Shown here piece by piece: positions 36,842 to 45,752 of a stretch of 64,000 bases of DNA; the first letter of the stretch is position 1; each line of letters starts with the position of its first letter. Below the pieces are notes generated by a model. That model saw only the letters and a program-made list of their open reading frames with translations, was not told where the DNA came from and did no database searches. The DNA is taken from positions 1 through 64,000 of the forward strand of contig NZ_FMXM01000021.1 of the NCBI RefSeq assembly GCF_900103325.1, read 5' to 3'. The position numbers and the translations under genes were made by a program. The DNA comes from Mesorhizobium qingshengii (GTDB lineage: Bacteria; Pseudomonadota; Alphaproteobacteria; Rhizobiales; Rhizobiaceae).

Positions 36842-37441
36842 ATGCCTGTAAATGATGCTCTGTCTTTTCTCGTGGCGTGGACCGTGGCGCCGTTCAGGAT
36901 CGGCTCCGTCACGCCGTCCAGCGCCAGTCTGGCGGCCTTGATGACGCGCGACGTCGGTCCCGGGACAGGTCCCGTGCTGGAGCTTGGCCCGGGAACCGGC
37001 CCGTTCACACGGGCGCTGCTGGCGCGCGGGGTGCGGGAGGAGGATCTGACGCTGATCGAATCCGATCCGGATTTCGCCGCGCTGCTCAAGCGGCGTTTTC
37101 CCGCCGCCCGGATCTTCGAAATGGATGCAGTCGGTTTGCGTCATCTGTCGCTGTTCCAGGGGCCGGTTGTCGGTGCCGCCGTCAGCGGGCTGCCCTTCCG
37201 CCTGATCTCGCCGCGCAAGACGCTCGCCATTCTCGAAGGCGTTTTCGTAAATCTGCGCCCGGGTGGCGCGCTCTATCAGTTCACGCTTGGCCGCCGCTGC
37301 CCGTTCGACCAATCGCTGCTCGATCGGCTCGATCTCGAGGTCACGCGGATCGGCCATACCTTTCGCAATTTTCCGCCGGCAACGGTCTATCGCATCGCCA
37401 GGATCAAGACGGTAAACTCCTATGATTGGCGCTTCGCATGA
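36842..37441 (+). CDS. Phospholipid N-methyltransferase (PmtA-like)
   Basis: The 199-residue class I methyltransferase has a SAM loop VLELGPGTGPFTRAL, the acidic IESDPDFAALLKRRFP, and the N-terminal IGSVTPSSASLAALM seen in rhizobial PmtA. VSGLPFRLISP and LRPGGALYQFTLG complete the family pattern. PmtA makes phosphatidylcholine by methylating phosphatidylethanolamine at the inner membrane. GAGG seven bases upstream supports the ATG at 36842. Its stop overlaps the next ATG (ATGA), coupling it to a VTT membrane protein. Sequence cannot exclude a different lipid or small-molecule substrate. Confidence 0.75.
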   Translation: MPVNDALSFLVAWTVAPFRIGSVTPSSASLAALMTRDVGPGTGPVLELGPGTGPFTRALLARGVREEDLTLIESDPDFAALLKRRFPAARIFEMDAVGLRHLSLFQGPVVGAAVSGLPFRLISPRKTLAILEGVFVNLRPGGALYQFTLGRRCPFDQSLLDRLDLEVTRIGHTFRNFPPATVYRIARIKTVNSYDWRFA

Positions 37442-38037
37442 CCGGGCCGCTGTCGGCCATTCTCGGCTTCGGTCTGTTCGGCGTCTTCTGCCTCGCCTTC
37501 ACCGAAAAGATCCTGCCGGTGCCGCCGTCGCACGTGCTGTTGCTGTTCCTTGGCATGACGGCAGCCCCCGATGCCGCGACGCTGGCGATCCTGCTGCTGG
37601 TGACGACGCTCGCCTCCTCCACCGGCTGTCTTGTCTGGTACGCGGTGGGCCGCCGGATAGGGTTTGACCGGGCCGACAGGCTGGTCGAACGTTTCGGCGG
37701 ATACGTCTTCCTGCGCCATGCGACCTACCGCAAGCTCGGCCACGCCTATCGCCTTAATCACGTCCGGGTCTCGTTGCTGGCGCAGTTCATACCGACAGTG
37801 CGCAATTACCTGCCGATCGCGGCCGGCGCGCTCTGTCTCCCCGCTCTGCCCTTCGCGGCCGCGACGCTGCTCGGCGCCACGCTGTGGAATGCTGGTTTTC
37901 TCACCACTGGCTACCTGTTGCGTGGCAGCGGCCGGGATTCGCTCACGGTGGGCTTGCGCATCATTGTCATTGTCGTGGCTCTGGAGACGGCATTCATGCT
38001 TGCATGCCGTCGGCGCATCAGGCTGGCGCTCGGCTGA
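37438..38037 (+). CDS. VTT/DedA-family membrane protein
   Basis: The 199-residue product has four to five hydrophobic segments and the VTT core: EKILPVPPSHVLLLFLGM, FGGYVFLRHATYRKL, and AQFIPTVRNYLPIAAGAL with the conserved Arg after the Pro. DedA proteins flip or move phospholipids such as undecaprenyl phosphate or PE across the inner membrane. The ATG at 37438 overlaps the PmtA-like stop. Coupling to a lipid methyltransferase suggests a lipid-related job. Confidence 0.85.
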   Translation: MTGPLSAILGFGLFGVFCLAFTEKILPVPPSHVLLLFLGMTAAPDAATLAILLLVTTLASSTGCLVWYAVGRRIGFDRADRLVERFGGYVFLRHATYRKLGHAYRLNHVRVSLLAQFIPTVRNYLPIAAGALCLPALPFAAATLLGATLWNAGFLTTGYLLRGSGRDSLTVGLRIIVIVVALETAFMLACRRRIRLALG

Positions 38038-38111
38038 ACGCCAGCTCTCCAGCCATGGGATAAGCTCTGCGTCGGCTTTCCTTCCCTTCCGCGCCGGTGT
38101 TTAGTCGGGCC

Positions 38112-39038
38112 ATGGCTTTCACCATCCGCCAGCTGCAGTTCTTCATCGCCGTCGCCGAGCAGGGCACGGTGTCGGGTGCCGCGCAGAACCTCTCCATCTC
38201 GCAATCGTCGGTCACCGAAGCGATCAAGGAGCTGGAAAGCGATCTCGGCGTCGAACTGTTCGAACGCCATCCGCGCGGCCTCAACATCACCCATAAGGGG
38301 CACCAGTTCCTGCGCCATGCGACGAAGATCCTGGCCGACGTGTCCGACGCGCGCCGCTCTTTTTCTAGTGAACAGGCCGCTTCCGGCGGCCGGCTGCAAC
38401 TTGGCGTCACCTCGCTGGTCGCCGGTTATGTGCTGTCGGATTTGCTTGCCCGCTACCGCCGCGCCTATCCGGGCGTCGAGGTCTCGGCCATCGAGGACAA
38501 TGGCGACTACCTCGAACATCTGTTGATCGGCGGCAAGCTCGACATAGCCGTCATGGTCACCTCGAACCTGCGCGACCGCACCGCGCTGCAGTCGGAAATC
38601 CTCGAGGTCTCGGCCTACCGGCTGTGGCTGCCGCTCGGCCACCCGCTGGCCGGCGCCGACATTATCGGCATTGGCGACATCGCCTCCGAGCCGCTGATCA
38701 TGCTGACCGTCGACGAGATCGAGGAGAACACCGGCAAGCTGCTGACGGCGATCGGCGCCAAGCCGCATGTCGCCTTCCGCACGCGTTCCGTGGAAGCCGT
38801 GCGCAGCCTGGTTGCCACCGGCGCCGGGGTGGCGCTGCTGCCCGATCTTGTCTACCGGCCATGGTCACTGGAAGGCGACCGCATTGAATCGCGCGACATT
38901 TCCGGCTCCTTGCCAGTGGTCCAGGTCGGCATGGTCTGGCGGCGCGGCTCCGGCCTGCCGCAGGCGGCGCGCGATTTCATCGGCCTTGCCCAGTCGCAGC
39001 GTATGGTCCGCCAGCGGCCCGACAAGATTGGTCGCTGA
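38112..39038 (+). CDS. LysR-family transcriptional regulator of the polyamine-type operon
   Basis: The 308-residue regulator has the LysR HTH (FTIRQLQFFIAVAEQGTVSG, NLSISQSSVTEAIKELESDL) and a two-lobed effector domain. The ATG at 38112 begins MAFTIRQL. It is upstream of and codirectional with the ABC transporter genes. A palindrome starts right after its stop and is the probable operator for the downstream operon. Confidence 0.9.
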   Translation: MAFTIRQLQFFIAVAEQGTVSGAAQNLSISQSSVTEAIKELESDLGVELFERHPRGLNITHKGHQFLRHATKILADVSDARRSFSSEQAASGGRLQLGVTSLVAGYVLSDLLARYRRAYPGVEVSAIEDNGDYLEHLLIGGKLDIAVMVTSNLRDRTALQSEILEVSAYRLWLPLGHPLAGADIIGIGDIASEPLIMLTVDEIEENTGKLLTAIGAKPHVAFRTRSVEAVRSLVATGAGVALLPDLVYRPWSLEGDRIESRDISGSLPVVQVGMVWRRGSGLPQAARDFIGLAQSQRMVRQRPDKIGR

Positions 39039-39039
39039 T

Positions 39040-39058
39040 ATATCGGAAAAACCGATAT
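39040..39058. promoter_or_regulatory. Palindrome, candidate LysR operator
   Basis: ATATCGG (39040-39046) and CCGATAT (39052-39058) form a perfect inverted repeat around AAAAA, two bases after the LysR stop and about 180 bp before the binding-protein gene. AT-rich sequence follows (CTGATAAATGAATTTGC). Position and symmetry suit a LysR-type regulatory site; no experiment or consensus match is claimed. Confidence 0.55.
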
Positions 39059-39240
39059 CGCCTTTCTGATAAATGAATTTGCGAAACCGGAGTTTTCAAA
39101 GCACTTTTCGGTTCAGGGACCAAAGCCGCCACCAGAGCGACATGCGTCCGAAGGAAGAACTGACACTTTTTCAGTCCGCGCGTGCCCCCTAGCGAAGACC
39201 GAAACCGGCTTTCGGGGTCAGGCGTCAAAATGGGAGATCG

Positions 39241-40398
39241 ATGATGAATTCATTCCTGAAGTCATGCACTGCTTTGACGGTCGCGCTGACCTTCTCGAGT
39301 CAGGCCGTCGCCCAGGTCAAGGAACTTGGCAAGGGCGAAGGCCAGGTCAACATCGTGGCCTGGCCGGGCTATATCGAGCGCGGCGAGACCGACAAGGGCT
39401 ATGACTGGGTGACGTCCTTCGAGAAGGAGACCGGCTGCAAGGTCAACGTCAAAACCGCCAACACCTCCGACGAGATGGTCTCGCTGATGAACGAGGGCGG
39501 CTTCGACCTCGTCACCGCTTCAGGTGATGCCTCGCTGCGCCTCGTCGCCGGCAAGCGCGTCCAGCCGATCAACACCGATCTCATCCCGAGCTGGAAGACG
39601 GTCGACGACCGGCTGAAGGACGCCCCATGGTTCACCGTGGGCGGCGTTCACTACGGCGTTCCCTATCAGTGGGGCCCGAACATCCTGATGTACAACACCG
39701 AGGTGTTCAAGGAAGCGCCCAAGAGCTGGAACGTCGTCTTCGAGGAAATGAAGCTGCCGGACGGAAAGTCCAACAAGGGCCGCGTCCAGGCCTATGACGG
39801 GCCGATCCACATTGCGGATGCCGCCAATTACCTGATGTTCCACAAGCCGGAACTCGGCATCAAGGACCCTTATGAACTGAATGAGGACCAGTACAAGGCG
39901 GCACTCGAGCTGCTGCGCGTCCAGCGCACTCTGGTCGGCCGCTACTGGCACGACGCCGCCATCCAGGTCGATGATTTCCAGAACGAGGGTGTCGTCGCCT
40001 CGGGATCGTGGCCGTATCAGGTCAACGCGCTGGTCGCCGCCAAGAAGCCAGTCGCCTCGACCGTGCCGGAAGAAGGCGTCACCGGCTGGGCCGACACAAC
40101 CATGATGGAAGCCGATTCGGCCAATCCCAACTGCGCCTATATGTGGCTCGAGCACTCGCTGTCGCCGAAGGTGCAGGGCGATGTCTCGGCCTGGTTCGGT
40201 TCGCTGCCGGTGGTGCCCGCGGCCTGCAAGGGCAACGAGCTGTTGACCGACGAAGGCTGCAAGACCAACGGCTACGACAATTTCGAAAAGATCAAGTTCT
40301 GGAAGACGCCGGTGTCGAAATGCGCCACCCAGAACGATCAGTGCGTGCCCTACTATCGCTGGGTGTCGGACTATATCGGCGTCATCGGCGGGCGGTGA
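39241..40398 (+). CDS. Polyamine-type ABC transporter substrate-binding protein
   Basis: The 385-residue periplasmic protein has a signal peptide (to about residue 25, SSQAVAQ) and a PotD/PotF-like fold: VNIVAWPGYIERGETDKGYD, GGFDLVTASGDASLRLVAGK, VPYQWGPNILMYNTEVF and VVASGSWPYQVNAL. Four Cys near the end may form disulfides. Ligand is probably putrescine, spermidine or a related amine. GGGAG precedes the tandem ATGs. First gene of an operon with ATPase, two permeases and an aldehyde dehydrogenase. Confidence 0.9.
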   Translation: MMNSFLKSCTALTVALTFSSQAVAQVKELGKGEGQVNIVAWPGYIERGETDKGYDWVTSFEKETGCKVNVKTANTSDEMVSLMNEGGFDLVTASGDASLRLVAGKRVQPINTDLIPSWKTVDDRLKDAPWFTVGGVHYGVPYQWGPNILMYNTEVFKEAPKSWNVVFEEMKLPDGKSNKGRVQAYDGPIHIADAANYLMFHKPELGIKDPYELNEDQYKAALELLRVQRTLVGRYWHDAAIQVDDFQNEGVVASGSWPYQVNALVAAKKPVASTVPEEGVTGWADTTMMEADSANPNCAYMWLEHSLSPKVQGDVSAWFGSLPVVPAACKGNELLTDEGCKTNGYDNFEKIKFWKTPVSKCATQNDQCVPYYRWVSDYIGVIGGR

Positions 40399-40419
40399 TT
40401 CCGCTTCGCTGAGAGCATA

Positions 40420-40548
40420 GTGCTGCCCCTCACCCTTACCCTCTCCCCGTGAAGAACGGGGAGAGGGGGTCGCCAGCGTTTCCGCCAAGTCCCTTCTCTC
40501 CGTCACTATACGGGGAGAAGGTGCCGGAAGGCGGATGAGGGGCAGCAC
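40420..40548. repeat. Palindromic intergenic repeat, family 2-like, inside the polyamine operon
   Basis: GTGCTGCCCCTCA (40420-40432) is inverted exactly at 40536-40548. Two inner hairpins lie between: one around CTCTCCCCG/CGGGGAGAG (40441-40465) and a second near 40493-40520. It separates the binding-protein gene from the ATPase gene, a position where such stems often lower downstream expression or protect upstream mRNA. Confidence 0.8.
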
Positions 40549-40588
40549 AGCGCCCGAACTTGACGAGCCTGACAGATCAGGACAACCC

Positions 40589-41587
40589 ATGACATCTGCC
40601 GTTTCCTTCCAGAAAGTCTCGCGCCATTTCGGCAGCGTTCGCGCTGTCGACGCGGTAGATCTCGACATCGTGCCCGGGGAATTCTTCGCCATGCTCGGGC
40701 CTTCGGGTTCCGGCAAGACCACCTGCCTGCGCCTCATCGCCGGCTTCGAGCAGCCGACCTCGGGCTCGATCTCGATCTTCGGCGAACGCGCCGAGGGCGT
40801 GCCGCCCTATCGCCGCAACGTCAACACCGTGTTCCAGGACTATGCGCTGTTCCCGCATCTCAACGTGCTCGACAACGTCGCCTACGGGCTGATGGTCAAG
40901 GGCGTCGGCAAGCCGGAACGGCACAAGGCGGCAGAGGAAGCGCTGTCGCTGGTGCGGCTGCCCGGCTATGGCGCCCGCCGCCCCGGCCAGCTTTCCGGCG
41001 GCCAGCGCCAGCGCGTCGCGCTCGCCCGCGCGCTGGTCAATCAGCCCAAGGTGCTGTTGCTCGACGAGCCGCTTGGCGCGCTTGACCTCAAGCTGCGTGA
41101 GAACATGCAGGAGGAGCTGAAGTCGCTGCAGAAGGCGCTCGGCATCACCTTCGTCTTCGTCACCCACGACCAGGGCGAGGCGCTGTCGATGGCCGACCGC
41201 GTCGCCGTCTTCAACGACGGCAAGATCATGCAGATCGGCACGCCCGAGGACATCTACCAGCGGCCGAAGACCCGTTTCGTTGCCGATTTCGTCGGCTCCT
41301 CCAACGTGCTGCCGCCGGATTTCGTCCAGCTCTATTCCGGCCAGCATCGCTGGGGCAGTCTGCGCCCTGAATCCATTCGTGTCGGTCGCGCGGCGAGCGG
41401 CGAAGGCGTTTCCGCTCGCCTCGTCTCGACCAACTATCTCGGCGCCACGACAAAGCTGGCGCTCGACGCCGACGGGCTGCGACTGCACGCCATCGTGCCG
41501 GCCGGCACGGCCTTGCCGGTGGAAGGCGAAGCGGTCGTGCTCACCTTCAACCGCGAGCACTTGCATCTGATGGACGAGCCGGCATGA
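40589..41587 (+). CDS. Polyamine-type ABC transporter ATP-binding protein (PotA-like)
   Basis: The 332-residue ATPase has Walker A GPSGSGKTT, Q-loop, signature LSGGQRQRVALARAL, Walker B VLLLDEPLGALD and the switch His in VTHDQGEA. A C-terminal TOBE domain (about 250-330) marks the MOI/PotA group. The ATG at 40589 has AGGA seven bases upstream. Its stop overlaps the permease start (ATGA at 41584). Confidence 0.93.
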   Translation: MTSAVSFQKVSRHFGSVRAVDAVDLDIVPGEFFAMLGPSGSGKTTCLRLIAGFEQPTSGSISIFGERAEGVPPYRRNVNTVFQDYALFPHLNVLDNVAYGLMVKGVGKPERHKAAEEALSLVRLPGYGARRPGQLSGGQRQRVALARALVNQPKVLLLDEPLGALDLKLRENMQEELKSLQKALGITFVFVTHDQGEALSMADRVAVFNDGKIMQIGTPEDIYQRPKTRFVADFVGSSNVLPPDFVQLYSGQHRWGSLRPESIRVGRAASGEGVSARLVSTNYLGATTKLALDADGLRLHAIVPAGTALPVEGEAVVLTFNREHLHLMDEPA

Positions 41588-42552
41588 GCCTCGACGCCGC
41601 CATGCCGCGCGCCTCGGCGCCCGCCATCCTGCCAGGCAGCGGCGGCCTGCGCGGCGCGCTCTCGGATCTTTTCTGGCGCAAGCCAAAAGTCCTGCTGTTG
41701 CTCATGCTGCTGCCGCCGGTGCTGTGGCTCGGCATCGTCTATATCGGCTCGCTGTTCGCGCTGCTGGCGCAGAGCTTTTTCTCGATCGACGAGTATTCCG
41801 GCCTGATCAACCGCCAATTCACCTTGAAAACCTATGGCGACCTGTTGCAGGCGGCCAATCTCGACATCATCCTGCGCACGGTGACGATGGCGGCTCTGGT
41901 CACGCTGGCCTCGGCTATTATCGCTTTCCCGATTGCCTATTATGCGGCGCGCTATGCGCGCGGCCGCTGGAAGGCGCTGTTTTATCTCGGCATCATGCTG
42001 CCGCTGTGGTCGAGCTACCTGGTCAAGATCTACGCCTGGAAGCTGATCCTGGCCAAGGAAGGCATCCTCACCTGGCTGTTCGGCAAGTTGCATCTGCAAT
42101 GGCTGATTGACGCCTGGCTGTCGCTGCCGGTCGTCGGCGGCAACTCGCTGTCGGTGTCGTTCACGGGCACCTTCATCGTCTTCGTCTATGTCTGGCTGCC
42201 GTTCATGATCCTGCCGGTGCAGGCGGCCCTCGAGCGTGTGCCGGGCAATCTGGTCGAGGCCTCGTCCGATCTCGGCGCCTCGCCCGGCCAGACCTTCCGC
42301 AACGTGCTGTTCCCGCTGGCGCTGCCGGGCATCGTCGCCGGCTCGATCTTCACCTTTTCGCTGACGCTCGGCGACTACATCATCCCTCAGATCATAGGCA
42401 CCTCGCGGCTGTTCATCGGCCAGGCCGTCTACTCGCAGCAAGGCACCGCCGGCAACATCCCGCTCGCCGCCGCCTTCACGGTCGTGCCGATCGTCATCAT
42501 GGGCTTCTATCTCTGGGGCGCCAAGCGCATGGGGGCCTTCGATGCGCTCTGA
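41584..42552 (+). CDS. Polyamine-type ABC transporter permease (PotB-like)
   Basis: The 322-residue inner-membrane protein has six to seven hydrophobic segments and the EAA loop LVEASSDLGASPGQTFRNVL that contacts the ATPase. It overlaps the ATPase gene by four bases and the second permease by eleven. Confidence 0.92.
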   Translation: MSLDAAMPRASAPAILPGSGGLRGALSDLFWRKPKVLLLLMLLPPVLWLGIVYIGSLFALLAQSFFSIDEYSGLINRQFTLKTYGDLLQAANLDIILRTVTMAALVTLASAIIAFPIAYYAARYARGRWKALFYLGIMLPLWSSYLVKIYAWKLILAKEGILTWLFGKLHLQWLIDAWLSLPVVGGNSLSVSFTGTFIVFVYVWLPFMILPVQAALERVPGNLVEASSDLGASPGQTFRNVLFPLALPGIVAGSIFTFSLTLGDYIIPQIIGTSRLFIGQAVYSQQGTAGNIPLAAAFTVVPIVIMGFYLWGAKRMGAFDAL

Positions 42553-43357
42553 TCGTGGTCAATCCGCTCCGCTCAGCCTGAAGGTCGCCGCCGCTTGCGG
42601 CCTGCTGTTCCTGCACCTGCCGCTCCTGCTGATCTTCGTCTACGCCTTCACGACGGAGGAGAAGAGCTTCGTCTGGCCGCCGCCCGGCCTGACCACGCAA
42701 TGGTTCGCCGTCACCTGGAACCGCCCCGATGTCTGGCAGGCGCTGTCGCTGTCGGTCAGGGTCGCGGCCATCTCGACGGCGATCGCGCTGATCCTCGGCA
42801 CGCTCTGTTCGGCGGCGGTTTCCAGGACAAAATTCTTCGGCCGCGAAACCATCTCGCTGCTGGTCATCCTGCCGATCGCCTTGCCCGGTATCATCACCGG
42901 CATCGCGCTGCGCTCGGCGTTTTCGCTGGCCGACATTCCGTTCTCGTTCTGGACGATCGTGCTCGGCCACGCCACCTTCTGCGTCGTCGTTGTCTACAAC
43001 AATGCCGTCGCCCGCTTCCGCCGCACTTCCGGTTCGATGATCGAAGCGTCGATGGATCTTGGCGCCGACGGCTTCCAGACCTTCCGCCATGTCGTGCTGC
43101 CCAACATTGCCACCGCTTTGCTTGCCGGTGGCATGCTGGCCTTTGCTCTGTCGTTCGACGAGGTCATCGTCACCACCTTCACCGCCGGCCAGCAGCAGAC
43201 GCTGCCGATCTGGATGCTGGAGGAACTGATCCGGCCGCGCCAGCGCCCGGTCACCAATGTCGTGGCCATGGTCGTCGTGCTGGTGACGCTGCTGCCCATC
43301 CTCGCCGCCTATTACCTGACCCGCGACGGCGACCAGATCGCCGGTTCGGGCAAATGA
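42542..43357 (+). CDS. Polyamine-type ABC transporter permease (PotC-like)
   Basis: The 271-residue permease has six hydrophobic segments and the EAA loop MIEASMDLGADGFQTFRHVV. Start at 42542 lies inside the end of the first permease gene. It completes a PotABCD-type importer. Confidence 0.92.
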   Translation: MRSDRGQSAPLSLKVAAACGLLFLHLPLLLIFVYAFTTEEKSFVWPPPGLTTQWFAVTWNRPDVWQALSLSVRVAAISTAIALILGTLCSAAVSRTKFFGRETISLLVILPIALPGIITGIALRSAFSLADIPFSFWTIVLGHATFCVVVVYNNAVARFRRTSGSMIEASMDLGADGFQTFRHVVLPNIATALLAGGMLAFALSFDEVIVTTFTAGQQQTLPIWMLEELIRPRQRPVTNVVAMVVVLVTLLPILAAYYLTRDGDQIAGSGK

Positions 43358-43386
43358 TTTCAAGAGTTCCCAAGGGAGAGACTTCC

Positions 43387-44814
43387 ATGGATACCCAGAT
43401 GCTGATCGGCTCGAAATTCGAGAAGGGTACCGAAACCGAGGAGCCGATCCTCAATCCGAAGACCGGAGCGACGATCCTCAACCTGCCCGAAGCCAGCCAG
43501 GCGCAGATCGAGGCGGCGGTGTTCGCGGCCGAGAAGGCGTTCGTCACCTGGTCGCGCACCACGCCGGCTCAGCGCTCCGGCTATCTCCTGAAGATCGCCG
43601 ACCGCATCGAGGCCGATGCCAAGGAGTTCGCTACGCTCGAGGCGCTCAACTGCGGCAAGCCGATCAATGCCGTGCTCAACGACGAGATCCCGGCGATCGT
43701 AGATTGCTACCGCTTCTTTGCCGGCGCCGTCCGCTCGATGCCGGGCGTCGTTGCAGGCGAATACATTCCCGGCCACACCTCGATGGTGCGCCGGGACGCC
43801 ATCGGCATCGTCGCCTCGATCGCGCCGTGGAACTATCCTTTGATGATGATGGCCTGGAAGCTGGCGCCGGCGATCGCCGGCGGCAACACCGTCGTCTTCA
43901 AGCCGTCGGAACAGACGCCGCTGACTTCGCTCAAGCTGGCGAAGATCCTTGCCGAAATCCTGCCCGAAGGCGTCGTCAATGTCGTGCTCGGCCGTGGCGA
44001 CAGCGTCGGCAACACGCTGATCAACCATCCCAAGGTCAACATGATCTCGATCACCGGTGACGTCGCCACCGGCAAGAAGGTGCTGCAGGCCGCGGCCAAG
44101 TCGGTCAAGCGCACCCATCTCGAACTTGGCGGCAAGGCGCCGGTCATCGTCTTCGACGATGCCGACCTCGGTGCGGTGGTCAACGGGCTGCGCGCCTTCG
44201 GCTACTACAATGCCGGCCAGGACTGCACCGCCGCCTGCCGCATCTATGCCGGCAAGAAAATCTACGACAAGCTCGTCGCCGACCTCTCGTCGGCCGTCTC
44301 GACCATCAAGTACAATCGTCCGGACGACACGGAAAACGAGATCGGACCGCTGATCTCGCGCCGCCAGCGCGACCGCGTCTCGAGCTTCGTCGAGCGCGCC
44401 TCTGAACTGAAGCACATCGAGATCACCACCGGCGGCAAGCCGGGCGAGGGCTCCGGTTTCTACTACCAGCCGACCGTCGTTGCAGGAGCGCTGCAGGAGG
44501 ACGAGATCGTGCGCCGCGAAGTGTTCGGGCCGGTCGTCTCGATCACGCGTTTCACGGAAGTCGATGAAGCGGTGAACTGGGCCAATGACAGCGACTACGG
44601 CCTGGCGTCATCCGTGTGGACCAAGGACGTATCACGCGCCATGGCGACGGCCGCCCGCCTGCAATATGGCTGCACCTGGATCAACACCCATTTCATGCTG
44701 ACCAACGAGATGCCGCATGGCGGATTGAAGCAATCAGGCTACGGCAAGGACATGTCGCTCTATGCGCTGGAGGACTACACCGCCGTGCGGCATGTGATGG
44801 TAGCCCACGGCTAG
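43387..44814 (+). CDS. Aminobutyraldehyde dehydrogenase-like (ALDH superfamily)
   Basis: The 475-residue enzyme oxidises an aminoaldehyde with NAD. NAD contacts are in SIAPWNYPLMMMAWKLAPA and VVFKPSEQTPLTSLKL. The catalytic Glu is in HLELGGKAPV, and the nucleophilic Cys is in NAGQDCTAACRIY. EVFGPVVSITRF and YGLASSVWT are standard ALDH blocks. The start follows AAGGGAGAGACTTCC. Gamma-aminobutyraldehyde (from putrescine) fits the upstream importer, but no transaminase or amine oxidase gene is in the operon. Confidence 0.88.
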   Translation: MDTQMLIGSKFEKGTETEEPILNPKTGATILNLPEASQAQIEAAVFAAEKAFVTWSRTTPAQRSGYLLKIADRIEADAKEFATLEALNCGKPINAVLNDEIPAIVDCYRFFAGAVRSMPGVVAGEYIPGHTSMVRRDAIGIVASIAPWNYPLMMMAWKLAPAIAGGNTVVFKPSEQTPLTSLKLAKILAEILPEGVVNVVLGRGDSVGNTLINHPKVNMISITGDVATGKKVLQAAAKSVKRTHLELGGKAPVIVFDDADLGAVVNGLRAFGYYNAGQDCTAACRIYAGKKIYDKLVADLSSAVSTIKYNRPDDTENEIGPLISRRQRDRVSSFVERASELKHIEITTGGKPGEGSGFYYQPTVVAGALQEDEIVRREVFGPVVSITRFTEVDEAVNWANDSDYGLASSVWTKDVSRAMATAARLQYGCTWINTHFMLTNEMPHGGLKQSGYGKDMSLYALEDYTAVRHVMVAHG

Positions 44815-44859
44815 CGCTTGAACGCGCAATACAAGCATTCAACCAGGGAGGAAATAACC

Positions 44860-45345
44860 ATGCATCGCCGCCAGTTTCTGACAACCGCAGCCATCGCCGC
44901 GACGCTTTTCGCCACGGCGCCGTCTTTAGCCGCCGAGACTGCGCAATCGGTGGTCGAAGCCTATCTCGCCGCCTGGAATGCGCATGACTCGGCCAAGGCC
45001 GCCGGCTACTTCGCCGACGACGTCACCTATTACGACGCCTCGGTCGGCAAACCGGTCAAGGGCAAGGAGGCCGCCAAGACCGGCGTCATCGACAATTTCC
45101 TCAAGGCCGTTCCAGATGCCGTCTGGACGATGAAGGGTGCGCCCGTCGTGGAGGGCGATCGCGTCTCGTTCGAATGGGAGTTTTCCGGCACCAATACCGG
45201 CGCCTGGGCCGACGGCACCGCCGCCACCGGCAAGAAGTTCTCCTTCACCGGCGCCTCGATGTTCTCGGTCAAGGACGGCAAGATCGCGACCCAGAGCGAC
45301 TATTACGACGCGCTCGGCTTCTACAAGCAGCTTGGCCTGATGTAG
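44860..45345 (+). CDS. Exported SnoaL/NTF2-like protein with Tat-like signal
   Basis: The 161-residue product starts MHRRQFLTTAAIAATLFA, a twin-arginine-like signal ending near APSLAAE. The mature part is a SnoaL/ketosteroid-isomerase cone fold: VVEAYLAAWNAHDSAKAAGYF, VTYYDASVGKPVKG and GKIATQSDYYDALGFYKQLG. It may bind or isomerise a small hydrophobic ligand; no catalytic claim is possible. AGGGAGGAAATAACC precedes the ATG. It follows the ALDH gene by 45 bp and may be the last gene of that operon. Confidence 0.8.
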   Translation: MHRRQFLTTAAIAATLFATAPSLAAETAQSVVEAYLAAWNAHDSAKAAGYFADDVTYYDASVGKPVKGKEAAKTGVIDNFLKAVPDAVWTMKGAPVVEGDRVSFEWEFSGTNTGAWADGTAATGKKFSFTGASMFSVKDGKIATQSDYYDALGFYKQLGLM

Positions 45346-45360
45346 CAGCGCCGCCTGCTT

Positions 45361-45388
45361 CCCTTCTCCCCGTTGCCGGGGAGAAGGG
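45361..45388. terminator. Bidirectional hairpin between convergent genes
   Basis: CCCTTCTCCCC (45361-45371) pairs perfectly with GGGGAGAAGGG (45378-45388) around a six-base loop. It lies between the plus-strand SnoaL gene and the minus-strand gene ending at 45398. No T-tract. Same stem type as at 19519. Confidence 0.65.
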
Positions 45389-45397
45389 CGTCAGCCA

Positions 45398-45712
45398 CTA
45401 CTCCACAATGCGATAGATATTCCACATGCTGGTGCCCGACACGACATAGGGCTCCATCTCCTTGCCCCATTTGGCGTGGGCGTCGATCTTGCCGATCTTG
45501 GCGAAGACCGCCTCCAACTGGGCCAGATTCTCGACCTGGTGATGCGACTCGACTGTCGCCTCCCGCGCGCCGATCGATCCGGTCATGATCTGGAACTTCA
45601 GGTCGGCGATGCCGACCTGCGAGCCGATCTCACGTTCCCATTTCTTCAACAGGTCAAGCACGGTCTGCTTGTGCCCGAACTTGGCGTCGATCTGCCATCT
45701 GGCGCTGAACAT
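45398..45712 (-). CDS. Small protein of unknown function (NIPSNAP/dabb-like size)
   Basis: The 104-residue protein begins MFSARWQIDAKFGHKQTVLD, with KWEREIGSQVGIADLKFQIM and KWGKEMEPYVVSGTSMWNIY later. Alternating strands and helices suggest a ferredoxin-like alpha-beta barrel monomer, but I recognise no named family. It is the last of a minus-strand group with SnoaL-like and AhpD-like genes. Confidence 0.65.
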   Translation of the reverse strand: MFSARWQIDAKFGHKQTVLDLLKKWEREIGSQVGIADLKFQIMTGSIGAREATVESHHQVENLAQLEAVFAKIGKIDAHAKWGKEMEPYVVSGTSMWNIYRIVE

Positions 45713-45752
45713 GTTGGTTTCCTCCGAGATTGCGGTTGAGCCCGCGATTGAT

